Source: JANQIO01 sp965229625
Lineage (GTDB): Bacteria > Pseudomonadota > Gammaproteobacteria > Pseudomonadales > Halieaceae
Assembly: GCA_965229625.1 (NCBI GenBank)
Contig: CBDDJJ010000002.1
Span: 1,550,001-1,614,000 of the forward strand
DNA length: 64,000 bases
Direction of reading: 5' to 3'
In this document: positions 44,731 through 54,700 of the stretch, piece by piece
How the letters are laid out: the number at the start of each line of letters is the position of its first letter
How positions within the stretch are numbered: the stretch's first letter is position 1
The notes under the pieces: model-generated
Told to the model about the DNA's origin: nothing
Seen by the model: the letters and a program-made list of their open reading frames with translations, nothing else
Database searches by the model: none
Position numbers and translations under genes: made by a program

Positions 44731-46122
44731 TCAACGGGCAGCCAACGCCGATTCCACCGGCTTGCCGTCCTGCTTGTACACAACACCACCCTTCATCACG
44801 AAATCCACCCGTGACAACAGGTTGATGTGGCGCAGCACATCGCCGCGCACGGCGATGATATCGGCGTACTTGCCCGCCGACACGGTGCCCCATTTATCAG
44901 AGACACCCATCATCACCGCACCCCAGTATGTCGCTGCGCGAATGGCATCCATCGCCGGAATACCCATTACCCGCACCCATACGTCCATTTCATTCCAGGT
45001 GCTCTGACAGTGAAACTTCATGGGGATTCCACTATCGGTGCCCACCAGGAACACAACACCCGCTTCCCGCAGCTGGGCGATCTTGCGTTTCAGGGTAGGC
45101 TTTCGCAAGGGCGTAAGCTGCATGTAGGCCAGCTGCCCGGGCCGTTCGATAGACTGGCGGATATCGGCAATGGTGTCCGGCGCAAGGCCGCGGTGCCAGC
45201 AGGTATCATCGAGCCGCTCCGGGTTGGCCACGGTCTGCGGGTAGTTCCACAGCCCTTCCACGGTGGGCGTCCAGAACAGCGGCCCGCCGGCCACCCGGCC
45301 GGTGGCGGTGCGCTCACGCAGCATTTCGATCACGTCGGGCGGGTACTCCGGTGCGGTCGTCAGCCCGGTATGCTCAAAGTTATCGACCCCGATTTCCAGC
45401 CCGCGGCGAATTTCCGTGGGGCGGTGAGAGTGCGCGACAACCTTGAGGCCCTGCTTGTGCGCTTCATCCACCACCGCCTGGGCTTCAGCCAGTTCCATCT
45501 TGTCCTGGTCGATGAGCTTGATGATGTCCACACCCGCCTCCGCCAGGCGCTTCACCTTACGGCGCCCGTCACTGGGGCTGTCCACGCCCCAGCGGAACGC
45601 CTCGGTACCGGGATAAGGCTTGTCCTGGATGAACGGCCCGGACACGAACAGCCTGGGGCCTGGAATCTCACCGGACTCGATTCGGCGTTTTACCGAGATA
45701 GAAGGTTCCAGCGGGGCGCCCAGGTCGCGGGCGGTGGTGATTCCGGCCAGCAGCAACTGCATGGCGCTGGCGGGCATGATCTCGCTGCCGAAGCGATCGA
45801 TGTAGGTCGGGTCCCAGTGGCTGTAGTCCGAATGACCGGCCAGCATCAGGTGAGCGTGGTTTTCCCACAGGCCGGGCAGAACATCCATGCCTTCGGTTGA
45901 TATCACCTGGTAGCCCGCCGGTACCGGCAGGGTGTCTACCGTACCGACCTGCTCGATGACGCCACCTTTTACCAGAATAACGCTATCGCCGATCGGCTGG
46001 TGGCCAAAGCCATCGATCAGACGGCCGCCCACCAGCGCGGTGTCGGCCCGCAGCGCCGGAGACAACGCCATCCACATCAGCAGGAAAGCAGCCGTCCAGC
46101 GGCCGGAAAGATATGAGTTCAT
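44731..46122 (-). CDS. Exported amidohydrolase-family metal-dependent hydrolase
   Basis: A 463-residue protein with a signal peptide (WTAAFLLMWMALSPALRA, cleavage near residue 26), so probably periplasmic. The amidohydrolase TIM barrel has the HxH motif in WENHAHLML (near residue 89), a Lys in VDIIKLID, His in VVAHSHRP and NFEHTGL, and Asp in LVGTDSGIP. The composite beta domain surrounds it (GGRLIDGFG, KYADIIAVRGD). Substrate not predictable; related enzymes act on peptides, hydantoins or imidazolones. Divergent from pcs. Confidence 0.85.
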   Translation of the reverse strand: MNSYLSGRWTAAFLLMWMALSPALRADTALVGGRLIDGFGHQPIGDSVILVKGGVIEQVGTVDTLPVPAGYQVISTEGMDVLPGLWENHAHLMLAGHSDYSHWDPTYIDRFGSEIMPASAMQLLLAGITTARDLGAPLEPSISVKRRIESGEIPGPRLFVSGPFIQDKPYPGTEAFRWGVDSPSDGRRKVKRLAEAGVDIIKLIDQDKMELAEAQAVVDEAHKQGLKVVAHSHRPTEIRRGLEIGVDNFEHTGLTTAPEYPPDVIEMLRERTATGRVAGGPLFWTPTVEGLWNYPQTVANPERLDDTCWHRGLAPDTIADIRQSIERPGQLAYMQLTPLRKPTLKRKIAQLREAGVVFLVGTDSGIPMKFHCQSTWNEMDVWVRVMGIPAMDAIRAATYWGAVMMGVSDKWGTVSAGKYADIIAVRGDVLRHINLLSRVDFVMKGGVVYKQDGKPVESALAAR

Positions 46123-46233
46123 TTGCCATTCCCCGTTGATCGAGCGCTCCGGACAGCCTAGATCAAAGCCACTGCTGATACCAATTCCAACGGCCCAGCC
46201 CAGGCTTGGCTATGCTGGGGATAATCCAAAACA

Positions 46234-46259
46234 CGTAAGCACCGTATACATTGCTTACG
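46234..46259. promoter_or_regulatory. Near-perfect 26-bp palindrome, likely operator
   Basis: CGTAAGCA, 10 bases centred on GTATAC, TGCTTACG: the 8-bp outer arms are perfect and 22 of 26 positions are symmetrical. It lies 52-77 bases before the pcs start, between two divergent genes. Size and symmetry suit a dimeric repressor or activator. No regulator gene is adjacent, and the pcs promoter itself is not clear. Confidence 0.55.
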
Positions 46260-46310
46260 CTGCGTCCAGATTTTGTCTATGTCGACAGGTTGGGACGCAA
46301 GGAGAAGCAG

Positions 46311-49300
46311 GTGGCCAAAACGGATAAGAAGTGGGGCCTCCTGGAGTCCCAGCACGCGGAAGACACCGAGCGACAGCGAGCGATCGCTGACCCCGGTGCG
46401 TATCACGGTGGAATTGCCGCGGCTGAACTCCACTGGTTCGACAATGCCGGCCGACGATGGCTGAACCTCAGTCCCAGCGATAACGTCTGGGCAGGCTATA
46501 GCTCGGCCGACGGCAACCCGCTCACCGCACAAGACCTCGACCCCGACTGGCGACCCTGGAACCGCGCGCTGGACACCAGCGATGCGCCGTTCTATCGCTG
46601 GTTCGCCGAGGCGGAAACCAATGCCTGTTTCAATGAGCTCGATCGCCACGTGCTGGCGGGACGCGGAGCGCACACCGCCATTGTTTTCGAAGGGGATCGC
46701 TGGGATCCCTCCAAACACAATGGCAAGGGTGGCCCCGTCTACGAATGTGAGATCAGCTATCGCAAGCTGTTGATAGAGACCGTGCTGCGCGCCGAGGTAC
46801 TGGCCTCCCTGGGTCTCGAGCGCGGCGACCGTGTCGCCTTCAACCTGCCCAATATTCTCGACCAGGTGTACTACACCCTGGCAGCCAAGCGCCTCGGCAT
46901 TATCTACACCCCGGTATTCGGCGGCTTTTCCGCCAAGACCCTGTCGGATCGCATCTACGACGCCGGCGCGAAGGTGGTGGTCACCGCGGACGGCGGCTAC
47001 CGCAACGCCGAGGTGGTGGCCTACAAGGAGACCTATACCGACCTGGCACTGGACAACTACCTGCCGCTCGACACCGCGCTGGCGACTTTTGAGGCTGCGC
47101 TGGCGGAATTTGAGCTGGAAGACGCTGCAGCGCGGCTTGTGGAGTCGGTCACTGCAGCACTGACCGGCGAAATCACCATTGAGCGCAGCGACCTGATGCG
47201 CGAACTGGGGCTGGCCCTGGCCCGTGAAACCGCGCTTCCCGCCGAGCAGTCCGCCGAGCTGCGCACCGCCGTGGCCCGGCAGCTGGCTGACGCCGGCCAC
47301 AACGTGGAGACGGTAGTAGTGGTGCGCTACACCGGCCAGGACGTGGTGGAACAATCGCGCGACCGCTGGTCCCACGAACTGCTGGCTGCGGCAACAGCAC
47401 AGGTGCTGCAGAAAGCCGACTGCGCTGACCTCGACGCCCTGGCAGCGCTGGACGACACCGCCCTGTGGCAGGCGCTCAATGCCAGCCACCCGGCCCTGCC
47501 GGTGGAAGCCAACTGGCCGCTGTTCATCATTTATACCTCCGGCTCCACCGGCAAACCCAAGGGTGTGGTGCACACCCACGGCGGTTGGCTTGCGGGTATC
47601 ACCCATACGATGCGCACGGTCTTCAATGCTGAGCTCGAGGACCGGCTTTACGTGATTGCCGACCCGGGCTGGATCACCGGCCAGGCCTATCTGCTGGCTG
47701 CGCCCCTCTCCCGCGGCATGACCACCATTATTCACGAGGGCTCGCCGCTGTTCCCACACGCAGGCCGCTTCTCATCGATTATCGAACGCCACGGCGCCAC
47801 CGTGTTCAAGGCCGGTTCAACTTTCCTCAAAGCGGTGATGACTGACCCAGCCAGCACCGAGGACATGGCCGCCTACGACATGAGTGGCCTGCATGCCGGC
47901 ACCTTCTGCGCAGAGCCGGTATCGCCGGCGGTGCAGCAGTTCGCCATGGACCGGGTCTGCGATCACTACATCAACTCCTACTGGGCCACCGAGCACGGCG
48001 GCATTGTGTTCTCCTGCCCATGGGGTGACTTCAAACCCCTGGCGGCAGATGCGAAAACCTGGCCGCTGCCGTGGATCCAGGCCGAAGTGCGAATAGCGAC
48101 AGCGACGGATGCAACAGGCCGCGCCAGTGAATGGCGCGCTGCCGAGGAAGGAGAGAAAGGTGAACTGGTGATCACCCAGCCCTATCCCTATCTGGCGCGC
48201 ACCATCTGGGGCGAGGCGGAAAAACTCGGAGAAGCCGACTGGCACGGTGATCTGGCGCGCTTCCGCGCTACCTACTTCGACCGCTGGCCCGGTGACCTGT
48301 CCTACACCCAGGGCGACTACGCGCGCCAACATCCCGACGGCGCCTTCACGCTGCACGGTCGCTCGGACGACGTGATCAACGTCAGCGGCCACCGCATCGG
48401 TACCGAGGAAATCGAGGGCGCCATCCTGCGGGACAAGACCCTGCGGCAAGACTCCCCGGTGGGCAACGCCGTGGTCGTCGGCGCGCCTCACGACGAAAAG
48501 GGGGAAACCCCGGTGGCCTTCCTGGTGGCGGCACCGGGCAAGAAGCTCACCGACGACGATCTGGCACGCCTGCAGGGCCTGGTGCGCAGCGAGAAAGGCG
48601 CTACCGCGGTGCCATCTGATTTCCTCGTTGTTTCGGCATTCCCGGAAACCCGCTCCGGCAAGTACATGCGCCGCACCCTGCGCGCCATCCTGCTGGAGGA
48701 ACCGCTGGGGGACCTGTCCACCCTGCGCAACCCCGAAGTGGTCGAGGAAATCAGCAAGGCGGTGGAACAGTGGAAAGCCTTTGGCCGGCTCTCCGAAGCG
48801 CGGCAGATCGTCCAGACCTGGCGCTACCTGCGCGTCGAAACCCACGAAATCGCCGCTGGCAGGAATGTCGCCCTGCTGGTCGTCGACAGCCCACCGGTGA
48901 ATTCGCTCAACGAACGCTCCCTGGATGAATTTAATACGGTGCTGCAACACCTGGTGCACCAGCAGTCCATCGCCGCCATCGTGGTGACCGGCGCCCGCAG
49001 CGCCTTTGTGGCGGGCGCCGACGTCAAGGAACTGCTGGAGGTTGGTGAAGCCGGCGATATGGATTCCGCCCGCACTCCACCCAATGCCGCGCATACGGCA
49101 TTCTCCACGCTTGAGAATATCGGCAAGCCAGTGATTGCCGCTGTCAATGGCCCCGCCCTCGGCGGCGGCTGCGAACTGGTATTGGCTTGCAGCTACGTGG
49201 TCGCCGACCAGCACGCCCGCTTCGGTCAACCTGAGATCAACCTCAACCTGCTGCCAGGTTACGGCGGCACCCAGCGCCTGCCCAGGCGACTGCACCATCG

Positions 49301-51737
49301 CCACGGCCGGGACGGCATGCTGGAGGCGGTGCGCCTGATCGCCAGCGGTCGTGCCATGGATGCAGAAGCCGCTCGCCAGGCTGGACTGGTAGATACCGTG
49401 GTCGGCGGCGACGGGTGCGGACCGGTAGCCGTGGCCATGGACCTGCTGCGCGCTTACTTCTCGGGCGCTGGACCGCTGGTAGAGGCCATGGAGCAGCGAG
49501 AGGCCTACCTGGCCAATCGCGAACAGCCCCTGCCCTTCGACGAGGCCATGCTGCAAGACCCGCGGCTGGCACCCACCCTGTCACAGGCCAGGGCATCCGG
49601 TCGTGGCCACGTCATCGATCGGATTCTCGACGCTATCGGCACCGGCGCGACCGAGGGCCAGGCCGCCGGCCTCAAACACGAGGCGGAACTGTTTGCGGCA
49701 GCCGTGTGTGATCCCCAGTCCGGACCACCGGGCATCAGTGCCTTCCTGGAACGGCGTTCACCCGCGCTGCCGATCAAGTACACCGAGGTGCCGCCCCAGG
49801 CCGATGCGGAACTGCGCAAGACCCTGGTCGAGGCCGGCCGCCTGCTGCCGCCCGGCGCCAGCTTCTTCCCCGGTGTCACGCCGATACCGGAGTACCAGTA
49901 CGGCCTCGGCGTCGACCGCAATCCCGACAACGGCGAACCCGCTCACGGCGACCCCGTGGACGCGGAGAAACTGCTGGTGTTCGAAACCCCCCGGCCCGGC
50001 CCCAACGAAGCGCTGGTTTATGTGCTGGCCTCGGAGATGAACTTTAATGACATCTGGGCCATCACCGGTATCCCGGTATCACCCTTTGACGCCCGCGACG
50101 CCGACGTGCAGGTGACCGGCTCCGGCGGCGTGGCGCTGATTGCCGAGCTCGGTGAAGAACTGGTGCGCGAGGGCCGACTGTCGGTGGGTGATATCGTCAC
50201 CATCTACTCGGGCCAGAGTGAACTGCTGTCCCCCGACCAGGGCCTTGACCCCATGGCCGCGGATTTCCGCATCCAGGGCTACGAGCGCAACGACGGCAGC
50301 CACGCGCAGTTCCTGGTGGTGCAGGGCCCGCAGCTACACGCCAAGCTGCCCGGCCTGACCCTGGAAGAGGCGGGTTCCTACGGCCTGACCCTGGGCACCA
50401 TCCACCGGGCTCTGTTCACCACCCTCAATATCCAGCCCGGCCGCCGACTGTTCGTGGAGGGCGCCGCTACGGGCACGGGTTATGACTGCCTGCGCTCAGC
50501 CCTGAAATCCGGCCTGTCGGCGGTAGGTATGGTATCCAGTGAAGAGCGCGGTGAGCGGGTGCGTGCACAGGGTGGCAGTGCCATCAATCGCAAGGACTCA
50601 CGCTGGGCGGATATCTTCACTCCGGTACCGGATGCTCCCGCCGAGTGGGCCGCCTGGGAGAGCGCCGGTGAGGCTTTTGTCACTGAGGCAGAGCAACTGG
50701 CCGGCGGGCCGCTGGACTATGTGGTGTCCCACGCCGGCGAAACCGCTTTCTCTCGCTCCTTTCAGTTACTGGGCGAGAACGGCGTGCTGACCTTCTATGG
50801 CGCTTCTTCGGGCTACCGCTTCTCCTTCATGGGGAAGTCGGGCCAATCCCGCCCCGGCGACATGTTTGCCCGCGCCGGGCTTCGCGCCGGCAACAGCCTG
50901 CTGGTGGTGTATGGGCCCGGTGCCGTGGACGGGATTGTAGACCCGGTCGCAGTGGAAGCGATTGAAGTCGGCTGCAGCCTGGGCGCCCAGGTCGCGGTAC
51001 TGACCGACACCGTGCCGCAGCGCGAGTTTGTCAGCTCACTGGGCTTTGGCACCCGGATGACGGGTGTGGTCAGTATCGAGGAACTCAAGCGCCGCTTCGG
51101 TGATGAGTTCGATCCACCTGGCCCGTTCGCGCCGCTACCCGACGCGTTCACCGAGTCGCCGGCCTTCAAGGAAGCGGTACGACGTTTCTCGGATCGCACA
51201 CTCAAGCCGGTGGGCTCCGCCATTGCGCCGCTGCTGCGCAACACCCTTGACCGGCGTGGCCTGCCCGACGTGGTATTCGAGCGCAGCGGCCGCGACGGCC
51301 TGGCGCTGGCGACCTCACTGGTCAAACCCAACGTCGGCAAGGTGGTGTACGCCGAAGATTTGTCCAGCTGCCGGCTCAGCTTCTACGCGCCCCAGGTGTG
51401 GATGCGCCAGCGCCGAATCCTCATGCCCACGGCGGAGATTCGCGGCACCCACCTCAACACCTCACGCGAGTTTGCCGAGATGCAGGAACGTATTGCCGCG
51501 GGCCTGATCGACGTCATGCCACCGGTGCCGGTGGGCATGGACGGCGTGGCAGAAGCCCACCAGGCCATGTGGGAGAACCGCCACGCCGGCGCCAATTACG
51601 TCGCCCTGCACGCATTGCCGCGGCTGGGACTGAAGACTCGGGACGAGCTGTATCGCGCCTGGGCCATCCGCGACGCCGAGGAGCGTGGCGAAACCTTTGA
51701 ACGCATTGATACCGGATCCGCAGGAGCGCTGCGATGA
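46311..51737 (+). CDS. pcs: Trifunctional propionyl-CoA synthase Pcs
   Basis: Turns 3-hydroxypropionate, CoA, ATP and NADPH into propionyl-CoA in one chain of 1808 residues, close to Chloroflexus Pcs (1822). Order: acyl-CoA synthetase with IYTSGSTGKPKGVVHTHGG (about 406-424), SYWATEHGG, GHRIGTEEIEG and catalytic Lys in SGKYMRR (about 783); enoyl-CoA hydratase (about 843-1150) with GADVKELLE and GPALGGGCELVL; acrylyl-CoA reductase (about 1215 on) with Rossmann EGAATGTGYDCL (about 1383). The GTG at 46311 follows AAGGAG by seven bases; 20 upstream codons are not needed. Overlaps mcr (ATGA). Confidence 0.95.
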   Translation: MAKTDKKWGLLESQHAEDTERQRAIADPGAYHGGIAAAELHWFDNAGRRWLNLSPSDNVWAGYSSADGNPLTAQDLDPDWRPWNRALDTSDAPFYRWFAEAETNACFNELDRHVLAGRGAHTAIVFEGDRWDPSKHNGKGGPVYECEISYRKLLIETVLRAEVLASLGLERGDRVAFNLPNILDQVYYTLAAKRLGIIYTPVFGGFSAKTLSDRIYDAGAKVVVTADGGYRNAEVVAYKETYTDLALDNYLPLDTALATFEAALAEFELEDAAARLVESVTAALTGEITIERSDLMRELGLALARETALPAEQSAELRTAVARQLADAGHNVETVVVVRYTGQDVVEQSRDRWSHELLAAATAQVLQKADCADLDALAALDDTALWQALNASHPALPVEANWPLFIIYTSGSTGKPKGVVHTHGGWLAGITHTMRTVFNAELEDRLYVIADPGWITGQAYLLAAPLSRGMTTIIHEGSPLFPHAGRFSSIIERHGATVFKAGSTFLKAVMTDPASTEDMAAYDMSGLHAGTFCAEPVSPAVQQFAMDRVCDHYINSYWATEHGGIVFSCPWGDFKPLAADAKTWPLPWIQAEVRIATATDATGRASEWRAAEEGEKGELVITQPYPYLARTIWGEAEKLGEADWHGDLARFRATYFDRWPGDLSYTQGDYARQHPDGAFTLHGRSDDVINVSGHRIGTEEIEGAILRDKTLRQDSPVGNAVVVGAPHDEKGETPVAFLVAAPGKKLTDDDLARLQGLVRSEKGATAVPSDFLVVSAFPETRSGKYMRRTLRAILLEEPLGDLSTLRNPEVVEEISKAVEQWKAFGRLSEARQIVQTWRYLRVETHEIAAGRNVALLVVDSPPVNSLNERSLDEFNTVLQHLVHQQSIAAIVVTGARSAFVAGADVKELLEVGEAGDMDSARTPPNAAHTAFSTLENIGKPVIAAVNGPALGGGCELVLACSYVVADQHARFGQPEINLNLLPGYGGTQRLPRRLHHRHGRDGMLEAVRLIASGRAMDAEAARQAGLVDTVVGGDGCGPVAVAMDLLRAYFSGAGPLVEAMEQREAYLANREQPLPFDEAMLQDPRLAPTLSQARASGRGHVIDRILDAIGTGATEGQAAGLKHEAELFAAAVCDPQSGPPGISAFLERRSPALPIKYTEVPPQADAELRKTLVEAGRLLPPGASFFPGVTPIPEYQYGLGVDRNPDNGEPAHGDPVDAEKLLVFETPRPGPNEALVYVLASEMNFNDIWAITGIPVSPFDARDADVQVTGSGGVALIAELGEELVREGRLSVGDIVTIYSGQSELLSPDQGLDPMAADFRIQGYERNDGSHAQFLVVQGPQLHAKLPGLTLEEAGSYGLTLGTIHRALFTTLNIQPGRRLFVEGAATGTGYDCLRSALKSGLSAVGMVSSEERGERVRAQGGSAINRKDSRWADIFTPVPDAPAEWAAWESAGEAFVTEAEQLAGGPLDYVVSHAGETAFSRSFQLLGENGVLTFYGASSGYRFSFMGKSGQSRPGDMFARAGLRAGNSLLVVYGPGAVDGIVDPVAVEAIEVGCSLGAQVAVLTDTVPQREFVSSLGFGTRMTGVVSIEELKRRFGDEFDPPGPFAPLPDAFTESPAFKEAVRRFSDRTLKPVGSAIAPLLRNTLDRRGLPDVVFERSGRDGLALATSLVKPNVGKVVYAEDLSSCRLSFYAPQVWMRQRRILMPTAEIRGTHLNTSREFAEMQERIAAGLIDVMPPVPVGMDGVAEAHQAMWENRHAGANYVALHALPRLGLKTRDELYRAWAIRDAEERGETFERIDTGSAGALR

Positions 51738-54700
51738 ACGAAATGACCCGCATGGAAGAGTTGCCCGCCACCGAGAGCCGCGGTGGTCGCCGGCTTGAGA
51801 ATAAAACCGTGATCCTGACCGGAGCCGCCGGCTCCATCGGCACCTTTATCACGCCGCAGCTGCTGCGCGAGGGTGCACGGGTGGTCATGACCGGCCGCGA
51901 TGGCGACAAGCTGGAGGCCTTTATCAACGAGCTGGTAGCCGAGGGCTTTGATCGCAAGAACATGGTCAGTGCCGTGGGCGACTGCGCCGACCCCGAGGTG
52001 TGCAGGGAGATCGTGGCAGCAGCCCTGGATAACTTCGGAAGCCTGGAGGTGTTGATCAACAACGCCGGCGCTGCCGGCCCCAAGTACACCCTGCGGGACA
52101 TCCCGTTTACCGAGGTGGAGATGCGCGCCTGCGGCGACGACATGACCATGTTCGACTCCGCCATGAACCTGCTGGCGTCACCCTGGAACATGGCGCGCGC
52201 CGCGGCCGCCCATATGTCAGTAGGGGGCAGCATCATCAACGTGTCGACTATTTTCTCCCGGACACACTACTTTGGCCGCATTCCCTACGTGGTGCCGAAA
52301 AGCGGGCTGAATGCGCTGTCCAAGGGTCTGGCGATCGAGCTGGGGGAGGACAAGGGCATCCGCGTCAATACGCTGTTCCCGGGGCCAGTGAAGTCCCAGC
52401 GCATCGATACGGTGTTTGCTCGAATGGATGAGCTGCAGAGCAAACCGCCGGGGAGTACCGGGCAGGAGTTCCGCGACCTGATGATCACCACCCGCGATGA
52501 AGAGGGCGAGCTGGGCTACCGCTACCCCACGCCCTCGGATGTCGCCTCTACCCTGGTGTGGCTGGCATCCGACGAATCCGCCGCCCTGTCCGGCCATCAC
52601 GTGGAAGTGACCAACGGCATGCAGGTACCCGCTCAAAGCCGTTCCAAGCTGGTGTCCTGGCCCGACAAGCGCCTCGAAGACCTGAGTGACAACGTGGTGT
52701 TGATCCTCGGCGGCTCCGACTACGAAGAGGCGCTGGTATTTGCCGAGCGCCACATGGAAAGCGGCGCCCGCGTGCTGCTGGCCTTCCGCACCCTGCAGGC
52801 CCTCGGTAATGCCCGCGGCCTGGTGCAGTCCCGCGGCCTCGACAGCATCCAGCTCTCCCACCTGGACCCGCTGCGGCGTGAATCGGTGGATCGCACCATG
52901 CAGTTCATCGAGGACCAGTACGGCCGCCTCGACGGCGTGATCGTGCTACCGCGCGAGCCCAACGGCACCCACGGCTACTCCCTGTGCTCCGCCACTGACG
53001 AGGACGTAGAGAACTTCGTGCGCGACGAGATCGTCTCACCGGTGGCCTTTGCTTCCACCCTCGCCACCAATCTCAAGCGCTGGTATGACAAGGGTGAGGC
53101 GCCGGCCATCACCTACGTGACCAATCCCAGTGACCAGCACGGCAACCTGATGAACGAGGTGATTCGCGCCTCCATCGAGGCGCTGATCCGCGGCTGGCGC
53201 CACGAAGACGAGGCGCTGACAGCGCGCGGCGACATCGGCTGGGCGGTGCTGCCGAACCAGTTGGTGCGCTTTGACAGCGAGGATGAGGACAACCTGACCT
53301 ACTCCGCAGACTGGGCCGCCACCCTCACCAATCGCGTGCGCAAGATGGACCCGATCAATCTGTGGGTGCCGCAGAGCATCAAGCGCTCCACCGGCAAGTC
53401 GGCAATGCCGGCCGCCATCCAGCGGGTGCTGCCCGGCTTACACAAGGGCAAGACCGCCGTGATTACCGGCGGCAGCCTGGGCATCGGCCTCCAGCTGGGC
53501 CGCTACCTGGCGGTGGCGGGAGCGCGGGTGTTGCTGAGTGCGCGCAGCGAGAGCAAACTCAACGAAGCTCGCGACATGATTGTCGAGGAGCTGCGCGGCG
53601 TCGGTTACCCGCGCGCCGAGGAGCGGGTGCACATTCTCGCCGACATCGATGTCGGCGATGACGACGCCCTGGAAACACTGTTCCAGCATTCCATCGACCT
53701 GTTTGGCCACGTCGACTTCCTCATCAACAATGCCGGCATTTCCGGCGCCGAGGAGATGGTGGTCGACATGAGCCTGGCGGACTGGAATCGCACCATGCAG
53801 GCCAACCTGATCTCCAACTACGGCCTGATTCGCAAGTATGCCCCACTCATGAAGCAGCAGGGCTCGGGCTCGGTGCTCAACGTGTCCAGCTACTTCGGTG
53901 GCGAGAAATACGTGGCGGTGGCCTACCCCAACCGCGCCGACTATGCGGTCTCCAAGGCGGGCCAGCGGGTCCTGGCGGAGATCCTTTCGCGCCACCTGGG
54001 CCCGGAGATCCAGATCAACGCCCTCGCCCCGGGGCCGGTGGACGGGGCGCGCCTGCGTGGCCTCGGTGGCGCGCCGGGGCTGTTCGAGCGGCGCGGCCGG
54101 CTGGTGCTGGAAAACAAACGCCTCAACCAGGTACACGCGGCCATCATGGCCGCCGTAAGGGACGGCTTCGCCTCGGAAGAACTCCTGGGCCTGGCGGTCA
54201 ACGAACTGTCCAAGCTGCCCAGCGCCAATCGCATGCCCAAGCCGCTGGCCAAGCTGTTTGCCCAGGTGGCCGAGTCCCGCGGCACCGGAAGCGCATCACG
54301 CTTCCTGCTCAACCAGGGCCTGGCGGAAAAACTGATTAACCGGCTGGTGCTGGGAGCCGTGTTTACCGGGGAACAGGCAGAACTGTTCCTCGGCAAGTTT
54401 GCCGACGCCCCTGCGCCCTTCTTCGACCAGCAGTCCATCGAGCGCTCCGCTGACCAGATCGAATCGGGCATTCTCAATCGCCTGCACCTGCACAAGATGC
54501 CGACTGATGAGCAAGTGGGTCTGTCCACGGTGTTCCACCTCGCGGACGATATTGTCAGTGGCGAGACCTGGCACCCCTCCGGCGGCCTGAAATTCGACCG
54601 CTCGGTGACCGAGGGTGAGCTGCTGCTGCCACCGGGCAAGGAAGACCTGGCCAGGCTCAAGGGCAAGCGCGTGGTACTGATTGGCGACTGCATGCGCGAG

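Noticed and set aside
46251..46310. A 20-codon N-terminal extension of Pcs from an upstream TTG
   Set aside because: A strong AAGGAG site precedes the GTG at 46311, and the extension overlaps the palindrome arm; it does not look protein-like.
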